From: Pilatotrama ljubarskyi
Taxonomy: Eukaryota; Basidiomycota; Agaricomycetes; Polyporales; Polyporaceae
Direction of reading: 5' to 3'
Assembly: GCA_022385805.1 (NCBI GenBank)
Contig: MU277694.1
Span: 159,559-223,558 of the forward strand
Length of the DNA stretch: 64,000 nt
Shown: positions 22,416 to 34,264 of the stretch, in pieces
Numbering within the stretch: the stretch's first letter is position 1
How the letters are laid out: each line of letters starts with the position of its first letter
Made by a program: the position numbers and the translations under genes
Notes under the pieces: model-generated
The model's database searches: none
The model's input: only the letters and a program-made list of their open reading frames with translations
What the model was told of the DNA's origin: nothing

Positions 22416-25414
22416 ATGTCTTTCAACGCTCGCCTTCCATCCAATTCGTCCGCGTCGCACCGAGGGCGACCATACGGGAACCGTCGTCGCCCTGCTCGCG
22501 GAGGACTCGTCAAAAGCGAGGATGCACAACCTAACGAACTGCTAAACAAGCGCAATGTGTCCGGGCCTCCTGTGATTCGCACGTCCGGCCCACTCCCTCG
22601 CGATCGTGGCAGAGGTGCTCCAGCCTTCAGCGGAGGCAGAGGACACATCCCTCAGCCAACGGGATCCAACGCTCCATACGCAAATTCACGTCTCAATGGA
22701 TACAGGGGAAACCGCGGCAACTCATCACAGATGCGCGCGCGTCCTTACCCATACCACGCCGATTCAACAGAACCGTGGTCGCGACTGAGCCATGGACCGA
22801 ACCTCAACGTCCCACCCCCTTCCGGGTCGCACGCTTCGAGCGGGACTCCACAACAGTTTGGATACAGTGGCTATGCTGCTTTGGTACGTTTTGACGGATA
22901 GTGCACGACTTCCGTCAGTCGACCCTGACCTCGCATGACAGCCTCGCGCGGAGCGCTGGACCGCTCCTGAATCATCCACGGACGAGCATGGTCCTCATGC
23001 CGCCAGTGAAGACAGCAGGGATTCTGCTAGAATATCTCAACATCGGGTGGACGACCAGTCCGGGTCGAACTTCTCGAGCCAAGGGACCCTATGGCGTCCG
23101 CGTCCGCCTGCCACCGTGTCTTCGCGCACCCTGCCGCCGCTACCCCGGAGCCAGTTCCATCCCTTCAGTAGGAGGGAGGCGCCTCCGCATATGGGAGGCG
23201 CAGGAAGTTCCAGTATTGCTACTACAGCACCATGGATGCACGACCCTGCGACTCACTTTATGCCGGGCGAGCCGTCCAGCGTCGACGCATCCCGGGGCAT
23301 CCACATTACCGGCACAACCTCACATGTCGCTGCTCCCGCCGGTTACATACAGGCTCCCACGGAGCTCAATGGGATTGCGCAGGCTCCTGCCTCTGCGTTG
23401 GCTTCGCTGCTACCTGACCGGGCCCAGTCATGGCCTTCATCCACTAGCACGATGACATCTCGCAGCAACCCACCTCCGCTGAAGCGTCGCAAGCTCTCTC
23501 CAATAAATGCGACTTCAACACTATCGTCGCCACGCCCTGAAATGCCTCCGTTGCCTACGCTAACCAATACCGCGTCCACGTCAATCATACCTGAACCCCA
23601 GAGGACTGTAAATCCGCAACCTACCGAGATCACATCAGCTTCTCCAACGGTCAAGCGAGAGCGAAGTCCGTCTCCTACGATCGACGACGCGTCAGCACGC
23701 CTGGTCGCCGAGGGGTGTGTCCGAGTTGCACCCCTGCCTCCAGAATGCAAAGCCACGCGCCCCGGGTATAAGGCTGCCCGCCAAGCTTGGACAGCGAAGG
23801 AGGTGAAGAAGCTGCGCGATCTTGGGTTGCAGCCGACGCGCGTGTTCGTCCGGTAAGTCATTTTTAGCGCACTCCCATCTCGCGCGGACTGTCAGACTGA
23901 TGAGGCAGTGCGAATACAGTGAGGACGGGATGGTGATCGACTGGTATGTGCATCATTGTAATCATGCAAGGAGAAGATCTAACTCGCAGTACTCTGCAGG
24001 AAGAGCAAGCTTCCGGTCATGTCGGACACTCTCCGGCCGCCGCCTCCTGACAGCGGCCCAGCAGCAGACATCGGTAATGGCCATGAATCCGCACCTCCCG
24101 CAAAGAAAGCGAAGCCGCAGAACCCCTCCACGACCCAGACCGTCACAACCACGGAGACCGAACACCTTCGTAGTGTCGACGATCAAGCGATTGTTGTATC
24201 ACCTGTAAAGCCTGTCGAGTTGAGGCAACCCCGAGAGCGAGTGATCCCTGCGCCTGGCCAGACGATATGGAAGCGGGTGCTCCCTCCGCCTAAACCTCGT
24301 CCTGCGGCCCAGCGTGACGTGGAGAGCCCGTACCCTATCACGGCTAACCCGACACCAGGACGAGTTGCACCACCAGCCTTGCGGCCGCCACTTGTCGGTA
24401 CTGGAGTTGACGCTGCTGTCCCGGCTACCGGCGATCAATCGGACGTAGAAATCATTGACCTCACGGAACAGGACGACGATGTTCAGGCAACTCACAGAGA
24501 GAAACCGTATGAAGCTCGTCCGCCGCCGCCTATTGCAGAAGAGCCCGGTGCAGCAGTGTTGAGCACCGCAACGTTTACTGCACCTTCCCGCATGCCTCCC
24601 ATCGGATCCCAGCCGGATCCGCAGGCTGGTCCCTCTTCCTATTCCCTACCGGCTCGCAAGCGTCCTCGCGAAAGTGCGCAGAACCCTTTTGTATACCGCG
24701 CAGAAGTGGAAGTCACCGTCAACGTCGACGAGCTACAGACTGCTGCAGTCGACTTCTTGCAACGGTTCGGGGTCTTTCCGCTCACTGGCGTTCGCCCAGG
24801 GTGATGTCGTACTGATACGGTGTTCATGTCCTAGCTATCTACGTGCGTTCATGGAGGACCGATCCACGCTCGCGAGCGCGTACTCGCGCGCGGCATCGTT
24901 CTCAGTGCAGACCGTTCCTGCGCCTTCCCAACAATCTCTGAATGCCGGCGAAAGCGCCGTCCCACCGCCGCCTATGCGCCACTCTGGCCGAGTGGATATC
25001 ATCGCTGCGCTGCTCGACTTGCCGGACGACGAGACGCTCTGTACGGCAGCTCACGCGAATGTCGCGCAGCCGACGGTTCTGTGGGATTTTGTCCATGCGC
25101 AAGAGGCTGGGGATATCCTGCTGATATGCTACGCAACTCCGAACGCCGCAAGCGATTCTACGAGCAGGCACAAGGACAAGGGGAAAGGTAAGGCGACAGC
25201 AGCGCCCGGGTCGTCGTCAAGCCCGCATGCTTCGTGCGAGCAGCGCTTCATCCTCCGGCCAAAGGAGTGGGACGGGGAGGACCGGTCAGTCTCGCCACTC
25301 GACTCTCCGTCTGCTTCCTCACTCAATCGACGTGGTCGTTCTAGGTCTACGCCCGGGGTGTGGCCTCTGGTCGCGGTGGCGCACCAGATGCTGTTCAGGT
25401 CGATGCCGTCTTGA
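22416..25414 (+). CDS. Nuclear disordered protein with SUMO-interaction motif and possible NTF2-like C-terminus
   Basis: Exons join in phase from ATG 22416 to a TGA at 25412-25414. Key joins are ...YSGYAAL|PRAERWTAPES, ...TRVFVR|QCEYSEDGMVIDW|KSKLPVMSD, ...AVDFLQR|YLRAFMED and ...EWDGEDR|STPGVWPLV. The N-terminal half is disordered, with RG-rich patches (RPARGG, RDRGRGAPAFSGGRG). Two basic clusters, PPLKRRKLSP and ARKRPRES, look like nuclear localisation signals. DVEIIDLTEQDDD is a textbook SUMO-interacting motif (hydrophobic core followed by acid). The C-terminal part (YLRAFMEDRSTLASAYSRAA ... VLWDFVHAQEAGDILLICYA ... VAVAHQMLFRS) resembles NTF2-like folds as in mRNA-export receptors, but this is a weak visual match. 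Function is unknown; a SUMO-linked nuclear role is inference. Confidence 0.75.
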
Positions 25415-26052
25415 TATACGCGGCGGCTTGTCTATGGCCTGGCGTTTGACCCGGGCTGCGGTCCTTTGTGTACTGTATCGTCGCTCTGTCGTCTGCCGTT
25501 GCTTTCCTCTGCTATTACTGTATACGAATTCTGCCATGTTGCAAAGGTGCGGTGGGGACCGGCCGCATGCTCACCTGTACGCTTCGTGCGATGCACGTTG
25601 AACATGTCCCTACAGTTCTCTTCCCACTGGCGCCTGGGCACTTGAGATCCATGCCATGTATCGGAATCAAGCGAGAAGGAACGGATGCATTCCGCCGAGT
25701 CTAGAACGTACACACTACGCAAGACGTAAGACCATATAGGAAAGAGCGGCGGGGTTACGACAGCGGATATAGGACAGAGAGAAAAACCAAATGAAAGTAT
25801 GGATGGCTGTGATGGTGGTTGTATGCGAACACTCGCGAGTCCATTGATATACTAGCCAAAGAGAGGTGGGTGGTCATAAGGAGGAGCCCAAACACTGCAC
25901 AATGCACACCCTACAGTCTACATTGCCGCCCATCCCACCCAGCATATCCACGGCACAGCCCCAGTGACAGGACTGGGACACGAACACGCTGCGGGAACAG
26001 CGACCGCGCTGCGTCAGAAAGTATCAAGCGCAGGCGGTGCAGTGCACCGCGG
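25415..26052. other. Convergent 3' intergenic region
   Basis: This 638-bp stretch lies between convergent genes. Short frames on both strands carry no recognisable motif. A Ser/Cys-rich frame near 25470-25700 is not supported. Confidence 0.5.
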
Positions 26053-27399
26053 TCAGTTGCTTGACGACATGCGGGACACGACGAGCGCGAGCGCGAGGAT
26101 GACGCCCCAGCGCCACTTCTCCCAGACCATCTGGCGCAGGGACGCTGCCCAGCTCGGCGCGGCGCCGTTCACACCGTCCGGAGAGGGGTTGGCGCCATTG
26201 GGCGTTCGCGCGACTGCCTTGTCGTTTGCTGCAGGCGCTGCGGCGGCCGGCGACGGAGACGCAGGTGTCGCGGCAGGCGCTTTCAGCGAGGAGGCCGATG
26301 CAGAGGCGGAGGGGGCGGGTGCAGGGGTAGGGCTCACGCCGCGCTCCTTTTGCGCCATGTTGGGTACGTCTCGCGGAGTCGGTGTGCAGTACTGCATTAC
26401 GAGAAGGGTCAGCATACTGCCCAGCCAACACGGCTTCCAAGATGACCAGCACGACGACGCAGGCGTCTATCATATCACAGGAATGCGAGTTCGTCGCAGA
26501 TGAGACGATGTACCGACTCGCAGAGCTGTTTGAATGCCGGCTGTCCCGCTTTGGAGATGGCTATCGGGATCGGAAGAAGAGCACGTACCTCGGGAAATGC
26601 GTCTCGGAATCGCTTCGATTGGAGGTTCCAGGAGTGGCTACGGGCAGCGTAGAGGCGCTTCTCCGCATCGGATGTGGTCACCGATCCTGTCGTCATCTCG
26701 TCCGAGAGCATGAAGGAGAGGAGGCCGGTCAATCTGTGGGGTGTGGGTGAATTACGGATCAAGCCGAGTGCTCGGACCGTGGGACGCACATTGTTGCTAC
26801 ACTCCAGGCGGGATTCCACTGTCGGGTGAGGCACGCGAGGTGAGAAGGACAAGCAACAGGTGCATGAGATGCATGAGACTCACCGAGCCAGGATGGAAGT
26901 CGGACATGGAGAAGCAGATCTTCTTGTCTGGTTGGAAGCGGCCAGACGGGGTGAACATCTGACGTTTCCCGGTCCCGGTCAATACAGTGCCGGCATGCAA
27001 AGATACCGCAGATGACGCACCTTGATACCTGGCGGCTTGAACGGATACTCAGAGGGGAACAGCAGGACACCGTGGTACTCTCCTCCAGCATAAGGTGAAT
27101 CCGGCGGGCCGCGCTGCGGTACGTTAGAACTTGGGCGAGTGCACAGCATCATGGACGACCTACGATTATGTAGTTCCCTACGCGAGCAGCGTATAAGCAC
27201 CATGCAGCTGCTGATACTATGCAGATACTCACAAGTCAGGATGTTCTTCTCGTCCGGAGCGGCCCAGACGAACGGAGGGGGCTCCTTCTGCATAGTGATA
27301 TACTCCTTGCTGAGCTGAGCGCCCGATGAGCTACATTCACTCGTAGTGTACGGTATCAGAGATAGGACGCACTCGCTTGTACGCTGCCTTAGATGCCAT
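26053..27399 (-). CDS. UBC6: Tail-anchored ubiquitin-conjugating enzyme E2 of the ER (UBC6/UBE2J type)
   Basis: Accepts ubiquitin from E1 and passes it to ER-associated degradation substrates. ATG 27399 starts MASKAAYKR, spliced to [20 protein letters not shown]. Further exons give [54 protein letters not shown] (the catalytic Cys is in KKICFS) and [18 protein letters not shown]. The line [20 protein letters not shown] completes the UBC fold. After an intron of about 190 nt comes a disordered Ala/Pro/Ser linker. The end is [20 protein letters not shown], a single C-terminal transmembrane anchor. This layout is diagnostic of the UBC6 family, and all donors and acceptors fit. Confidence 0.93.
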
Positions 27400-28879
27400 G
27401 TCGTCGTGCTATCGGCGGACTGAGGAGGGAGGTGAGGGAGGTGGCGGAGGAAGGGGTGGTGGTGGTAGAAGCGAAGCTTTGTGTTTGGGCGGGAATGTGG
27501 GGGGCCGCTGCAGAGCCATGTGGCTCACGTGGTCTGGACTTACATAGAGACGGCGACAAAACAAGCGACGCCTTCCTGTCCTACGCACTTTCCCACTCAT
27601 CCTTGTTCTGCATCGTTCAAACACCATCTGCTCAAAGACGGTGTCCGTCGAGGTCGCCGGCCCCATCTGTTCTACATCCAGGTCCTCGTTTGATCGTCTG
27701 CTTCTCAAAACCGGCATCGCTGCGAATGCCATCTCGCAGGACCCTGCATTGGCTCGTAACACTATGCTAGCTTCAGAGTGCCTTGTTCCTTGGTATAAGC
27801 AGCCGTTCTGCCTGCATCTAACGCGACATGTGTGTGCATTCTGCGATCTGAGCTCGCACCGCCAGATTTGCGCTCAGCGCCAGGGTCTTGTCAGACAGTT
27901 CTCGATGGCATCCTCTTCCGGTCGACGTCTCGTTACCGGCCGGCGACCGCTCTAGTGTCCGGCTATGCATACACGACCCTATGCTATACTCCCAGTTTCC
28001 AGGCTTCGCGCGGTACGACGGTCCTTCTCCCGTTCATGATGCTGCAGATGGTTCGGTGCCGAATATATCACAAAGCTGTAAATTCATGTTCAACTTGCTG
28101 ACGAAGGACGGGAGCTCCATCTGCCAGTTAAGACCCCGAAGGTATGATGTATACTGCTCGCAGCATCTTGGGAAACACTTTTGGATTCATGAGTCAGTGT
28201 GGTATTTCTCGGGCCTGGCTGTATCTGCGTGCGAGGTGAGCTGCTCCCGCATCCATGTACTACCATGTTAGCCGGTTACTCAAGCTTCTTTCACAGTGGC
28301 CGTCGACAATCTGGCCTATTCTCTGTTGACGTTATGGAGCCATGATGGCCAACCCCTTACAAATGGGCGTATCTGGAGGATAGGTATTCCAGATAGTTCA
28401 TTCGAGGCATCACCGAACGGGTCAGCAGATCACCAGCGCAACGGTGCACTCAGCAGTTGCCCTACGTCACCACGCACTATTGCACCATCCTCGACTTCAG
28501 GTCGAATCGTTGAACAGGCGAATTTCAATACACGTTGCTCGAGCACAAGTCTGGACCCTTCAAAGCATCGGACCAGGTAGTACAAAGTGGCGGCTTGCCT
28601 GAACAGCTCGTCCCCTCTGCACCTGTTGCACAGTCAGAGCTGTTCCAACGGTTAACAAGATCAGGGCAAGCTACTGTCAAGCTACGATCCACACGAAAAG
28701 AGACGCCGGACAAATCTTTGCATGCCAAGCTCCAACTCCAGGACGATGGATCATGGAGGTGCGGATGTGTTTGGAAGCTTCAGCCTCCAGGAATGTACAG
28801 CGAGCCGTGCGGTGCCTTGGATCGGGAGATGATATTCTCCAATGACACCACAGGTTTACGAGAGATTTCTAAGGCCTAA
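27400..28879 (+). CDS. Unresolved hypothetical gene, last exon best supported
   Basis: The 3' exon (about 28530-28879) encodes [18 protein letters not shown], then [20 protein letters not shown], then [19 protein letters not shown], and ends at a TAA. Composition is clearly protein-like. Upstream coding-like segments exist: a frame over 27888-28235 with [19 protein letters not shown] and a segment at 28296-28420 with [19 protein letters not shown], separated by a plausible intron (GTGAGC ... TTTCACAG). The joins between the last two segments do not keep phase with the splice sites I can see. Either a small exon is missed or the gene is degenerate. The start codon is unknown. I recognise no family. 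The first 300 bases (27400-27700) are probably the UBC6 promoter. Confidence 0.3.
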
Positions 28880-29401
28880 GTCCGACTCGGTGCGGCGCCG
28901 CGAAAGCGGCAGCAGTTCCTGGGGTAGATGTACTGTATCACTGTAAGCTGCATTCGACAGATCTACAGACACAGCGCTCGAGACATCTGTGTATGCTTTA
29001 CAGCCTCCACCGGCGAGACATAGGCACCAGGGGAAGGGGGAAATACAGTATTTTGAGAATGGCGTTCCGCACTGCGGAGATCGAACGGTGTCAGCGGCAA
29101 CTGATTGCTGAGTGTGGCGGAGTACGAAACTGCCGAGGGCCGGAGGGCGGACTGGGATCGCGGCAGGGGCCGAGTGGACCGAAGGAAGGCCCAAGGACGG
29201 CTGCTGTTAAGCGTGTTGCATAACGCAGCCGCTAACAAGCCCAAGCCTCGCTCGTCCTCTATCCTCATCTCGTCTTCCATCGCTCCTCCCCTCTCCTCTT
29301 CTCTCTTCTCACCGTCCGCCACGACGTCTATCGCGGGTACGTGCTCTGGGCGTGCAAGCACTCGGCCGCTCTGATCAAGTCCGCTCCGCCCATAGCACGC
29401 A
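28880..29401. other. Upstream region of the ZDS-family gene
   Basis: No supported coding exon. The last 150 bases are pyrimidine-rich (ctcatctcgtcttccatcgc and similar), as is common just upstream of fungal starts. Confidence 0.5.
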
Positions 29402-32156
29402 ATGCAGCCCTCTCAGCTAGAGATTGAACGCGAGGTTGAAGCCCTGCGGGACCTCAGGCGGAGGTCCACCGCTCAGGGAGGACCCGGGTCGCTCATTCTT
29501 GACCCCGATCTCCCCAGCGAGACCTCGCAGGCCCAGGCGGCGTACTGGTCGCCTCCCGACGACTCCAGCAGCAGCTCGCACGACAGCCATTCCGAGCACA
29601 GTTCCGTCGCCGCGCAGGACGATCCGTTTCATCTCTTCTGGGTACCCGCTCGCCTCCACCCGGAGCTCGCACCGAAGGAGTTCAAGGAGTTCCTGAAAGA
29701 GCATGCGCGTGCCGCTCCTGACGGGACCGCCCCCACGCCAGAGCGCTCCAACTCCGTGGGCTCTGTTGGTCTGGGCCGCAAGAAATCGATGCTCAGCAGG
29801 CAGTACGATCCTAATGCGCACCCAGATACAGCAGACAAGGATGAGAGGGTCGTGCCCATCCGCCGCAACCGGACGAGCATCTACGCCAACGTGCCGCAGT
29901 TGACTATCAGCGATCTGCAAAAGCTGGAGGAGCTGGCGGAAGAGGCGTCCAAGAGCGACGATCCATCGCGGTTGCGGAGCGTTTTGAGGAGGAGTCTCAG
30001 CCTGAATATCGCTCCTTCTGGTACGTCTTACGCATTATCCGGTGTGCCCATGGCGCCGACTTTGTTGTGCAGTCATCGACCAGATGGACGACATCCGAGA
30101 TCCTGGCGAAGATGTCGATGCTCCTATCATTGTCCCGCCACCCAACCAGGTCCTGAAGCGTACCGCACGCACGAAGATCCGCAAAACCGGGACGGGCGAG
30201 GGTGCACATCGTTTCACGACCACCCGCAGTCGGAGAAAATCCCTCGGACGAGCAGCCACGATGGAGCCGCGTACCTCCAGCGATCTTTCATCCAGCGACC
30301 ACGGCGACATTGAGACGATTCGGCGTGTCAGTCGGCCCACAGACAGTATCCCGGAGATCCCGCCAGTACCGAGGCCAGAGTCGTACAGCGTCGAAGCCGC
30401 CATATATGATGCGTATGTGCAAGAGGAAACGGAGCGCGACACGTTGGCGGAAACCCCTCCCCTCTCGAGAAGCCCTGAAATCGTCACAGAACTAGTAGGG
30501 GATGAAACCCCTCCTGTACGTGAGCCCGAGCCTGAGCCAACACTCACGCCCGCTGCTCCTATCCTCCACCATCCGCAACCACAGCGAGCGCTCGCGCCTC
30601 CGTCATCTGCCGAATCCCCAATGCCGCAACGAACCCCTTCTCCTTCCACACCTGATCTCACGACGTCACCATCAACTTCCGAGAGTGTGCACCAGCCGCG
30701 TCCGCCACTGCAAGGAACACCCACCTATCACCCGCCCTCGCCCAGCCCTTCAGACCGCTCGGATCACAGACGTGAGAAGGACAAGAAAGGGCTGTTCGGC
30801 AAGTGGGGCGGCGACAAGAGCAGCAAGAAGCATAAGGAGAAGGAGAAGGAAAAGGAGCACCGCGAGCGGGAAAAGGAAAAGGAGGGCGGCTTCTTCGGGT
30901 CTCTCTTCGGGTCGAAGAAGAAGCAGGAAGAGCCCCAGTCGTCAGCAAACAGCGCCGCTGGTCGGGAGGCGGCTGTGGCCCTGCTTGGCGCCTCCAAGTC
31001 CTCGAAGAGCTATGTCCCTCCGCCATCACCACAGCTCGGTATGTATGCGCGCTACCCGATCCACGTTGAACGCGCCATCTACCGACTCAGCCACATCAAG
31101 CTCGCGAACCCCCGTCGACCGCTCTACGAGCAGGTCCTCATCAGCAATCTCATGTTCTGGTACCTTGGGGTCATAAACAAGACCCAGGCTCAGGGCCAGG
31201 GCCAGGGTCAAGGCCAAGGCCAGAACGGTGCCGCAGCACCCCAGCCGGGTACCGCTTCGGGGCCGTCTCCTGCAGAGAAGGAGCGCGCGGAGCGGGAGAG
31301 GAGAGAGCAGGAGGAAAGGGAGCGTGCTGAGCGCGAGCGCGAGAAGGCTGAAAAGAAGGAGACCCAGAAGCGAGGGAGCCTTACGAAGCCAGCAGCCAGC
31401 GGAGCGCCGGGATCAAGCATGCGCAGAGCGGAGATGCCGGTACGGGGGCCGCAATACGAGATGCAACATCGTGCGATGGAGCAAGGGTATGGTGGGTATA
31501 CCCAGCCGCCGGGTGGGGGACCTCCACCTGTGCGGACGTCCTCCGCGCCTCCGCTACCAATGCAGAACCCGCCTCGATCACCGCCGAACTCTTCACAGTA
31601 CTCGGTGCAGCTTGTCCAGCCTCAGCCTCGACCGGCAAACTCGCCTGGTAGTTCCAGCAACCAGTACTATGACATCGGGGAGTCATCGTCACTGTCGTTG
31701 CAACAATACCCCCTCGTCGTCACCGGCGCACCCCACCTGCCTCCAGGAGCGATGCCCCCTGTCGCGGTCGAGCAGACGTGGGTCGCAGGCTCGAATCCGC
31801 CCGCGTTGGCACTGCCACTGAATCATTCGTCCACCTCTCCTCCGCCACGATCTGGCTCACCTCCAGCATCCCCTCCTTCCCCAGCATCGCGGCGACCGCG
31901 ATCACCGCCGTCGAATAACCGCTACACAGCGGCACAGGAGAAGCAGCCGTATAGCGGAGTCGGTGCGGGCGGCGGGGCGAGGCTCCCGGGGCGGTCATTG
32001 TCGGCGACGGCCGCCCCGGCGCAGCCAATCGCGCCGATAAACGGGAAGGTCAAGAAAGTGATGAGCGCGCACGCTGTTCCTCCACGACAGTCGAGCGAGG
32101 ACGAGGACGTCCCGCTGGCCGTGTGGCAGCAACAGCAATGGAGAAGGGAGTTTTGA
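29402..32156 (+). CDS. ZDS-family regulator of polarity and mitotic exit
   Basis: Two exons, 29402-30020 and 30073-32156, join in phase (ATAPS-type end ...NIAPS|VIDQMDDI) to 900 residues. The N-terminus is helical (MQPSQLEIEREVEALRDLRR) and followed by a segment with PFHLFWVPARLHPELAPKEF typical of fungal Zds proteins. The conserved Zds C-terminal motif is YARYPIHVERAIYRLSHIKL then NPRRPLYEQVLISNLMFWYL. In yeast Zds1/Zds2 bind PP2A-Cdc55 and control Cdc14 release and polarity. Here the motif is central and is followed by about 370 disordered residues. A lysine/glutamate block (KKHKEKEKEKEHRERE) precedes the motif, and a Gln-Gly repeat (GQGQGQGQGQ) follows it. The unusual placement of the conserved motif away from the terminus is typical of basidiomycete versions only by inference. 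Confidence 0.85.
31183..31226 (+). repeat. In-frame hexanucleotide Gln-Gly repeat in the ZDS-family gene
   Basis: Tandem copies of cagggc/caaggc encode (GQ)5-6. Length variation would keep the reading frame. Confidence 0.7.
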
Positions 32157-33816
32157 ACGGTCGGTTGCTCTTCCGTCTTCGCTGTATATCCTTCGTTTTG
32201 CGAACGTTTTTCGCTCATTGTCTCTCGACCGGCTGCCCTCTCCCTTCTCCACGCGCGCTTTCGTCCCTCTTCGGTGCCGGTCTCCATCTAGACTTTTATG
32301 CACCGAGTATCGTTTTGGGCTCCCATTACTTCGCGCCATGCATTGTCCTACTATCTACGCAACCATCCATCCATTCCATCACTGGCCCACAGTTTTCTCC
32401 TCCCCGCATGTATCAACCTTGTTTTACCTGACCCATCCCTGGACTGTCTCATTCCAACCTCCATGCACCACGCATACATCGCATCTCGGTCGACCATAAG
32501 TAGTTAATCCGTGACCCAGATCAGAAAGCCATGCGCACCACGGGTACCCGCCGCCGTCGCCGCGGCTCTCCTCATCTCTCCTTTTGTCGCGCATGTCGTT
32601 TTGCCTCGAGGACTCTTCGGATGCTGCTACCACGAACTACCGTATTACTATATTACATTCTGCCGCTATGATGGTGCATTCTCTCAGAGCTTGACTCGTG
32701 ACCGTGACCAGCCTCCTCTTACATCGTTGCGCATGATAAAGAAAGCCTTGGGGCGTTGTAAGGTAGCGCGAGCAGACTGCCAACGCGCGTGCGCAAACTT
32801 GGGGTTCGTCACTACCCTTTGTGACATGCGTGTGACACGCTGGGACAAAAGTCACGACGTTGAGTGTTGGGGCTTGGCGAACCCTCCGACTCGGATTAAT
32901 CCTCAGTATTCCGGCCTGCGATGCTCCGAGGCTCAGAATTCCCTGGTCATATGCATCATTGCAGGTCTATAGGTCTGGGAGGTTTCAACACACACCTCAA
33001 GAAGCCAGACTCCATTGCACCAAGTCGTTTCTATCTGCGAAACCTCCTCAGATGCTGTTCATAGGCTCGACGTACTTGAGCAGACTTGAGCCTCAGCAGG
33101 ACCCAGAGGTGGACAAGATCATTCGCTCATTCTCTCCGTGTCGCGCCCACTGTCGGATAAACTCTGCCTGAGAGCGAAGCATTTTCCCGGGCTCTTGCGC
33201 TAACCATGCGATAGATCTTCGGGCTGTGCGGCACCACCATGGCGCTCTTTGCCGATGAGGTGCTTTGCGACGATGGTGAGTCGATCTCGGTCACTCGAGT
33301 CCCCTCAATGCATTCATACGTATATCAAACGCAGCGCAGCTCTCCTAAGGACTTCGGAATTCCGCATGGTACATCAGTTCCAGTGAGAAAGCGGCGAGCC
33401 CCGCCCAACCAGTGGGCAGCGCTACATCGTTCCTCTCTCGAGCATCGTGCGAGACCGCTATATTTAGGACGTTGTGCCTTCGCCGCAAGTATTAGCCCGA
33501 GCCTGTCGTCGCTCTCCGCAAGATCCCACTGAATGGAGCTCCGCTCCCGTGGAAGCGCTCTTTCTGGGATACCACTGCTAGTAGGGATGCCTGTTATGAT
33601 CGTGAGGTGAGCAGCTTGTTCTTCGTTCCAAAATCAAGCGTCGGTATCTTGAAAATATGCGGCATCTGAGAGAAACACCTAGGTAATCCACACACACCGC
33701 AGGGTTGTTCTGTGCTCGCAGGAGTATTGGACGGGCCTTGAAGGGCCCGCGCCCCTCGTACATATATCACAGGTACACAAGAAGTCCAGAGACGGTGGAG
33801 TTATATCATAAGCAGG

Positions 33817-33822
33817 CGATAA
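33817..33822 (+). promoter_or_regulatory. GATA-factor site upstream of nitrate reductase
   Basis: GATAAG preceded by C (CGATAAG). The AreA/Nit2 class of GATA factors that switch on nitrogen-assimilation genes binds HGATAR. It lies about 440 bp before the modelled start, and a second copy is 28 bp away. Confidence 0.5.
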
Positions 33823-33844
33823 GAGCGAAGAGTTCTATAGGTCC

Positions 33845-33850
33845 CGATAA
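33845..33850 (+). promoter_or_regulatory. Second GATA-factor site upstream of nitrate reductase
   Basis: The same CGATAAG core in the same orientation as the site at 33817. Paired sites are the usual arrangement in Nit2/AreA targets. Confidence 0.5.
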
Positions 33851-34264
33851 GCCAGCTCTCGACTCACCGCTCACATTTCCTGTTCGAGTCTGGACAGATG
33901 GCTTCGCAGGTTCCCCTCGGGTCTCACGAGGTCTTCCTGCCCGCCGCTGCCATTAACACGACAGAACTGTGTGCCGTGAGTTATAAGGATGCGAGCGAAG
34001 CTCTCAGTAGAGCACCGACCTTGGACCTACTGACCATGTCTCTCACGGGCGGCCCAGAGGTAGTGCAACTCGCATCACCCCAGTCGTACGACAGGGCGCA
34101 GGCAGCGAATGGTTCTGACAAGATTCATGCGGGGGAAACCCTCACCTGCACGATCCCGGAGGATCAGGCTGGCGGATCTCCTGCTGCTGCGAAGGCTTAC
34201 GGAAGTGCGGATTCTCACTGGGGCGAGCGGCTGGCCAGCGCGGACTCCTTGGTTAGCGTGCGGG

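Larger units (their letters stand above)
32157..34264. other. Long intergenic region upstream of nitrate reductase
   Basis: About 2.1 kb without a supported gene. A frame at 32511-32972 (153 aa, Cys-rich) has no recognisable motif. A short frame at 33239 starts MALFADEVLCDD and has a donor-like GTGAGTC after it, but splicing leads to an early stop. The frame 33898-34290 (131 codons, MASQVPLGSHEVFLPAA) is open, but its phase does not match the next nitrate reductase exon. Two GATAAG sites lie at 33817 and 33845. Confidence 0.45.
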
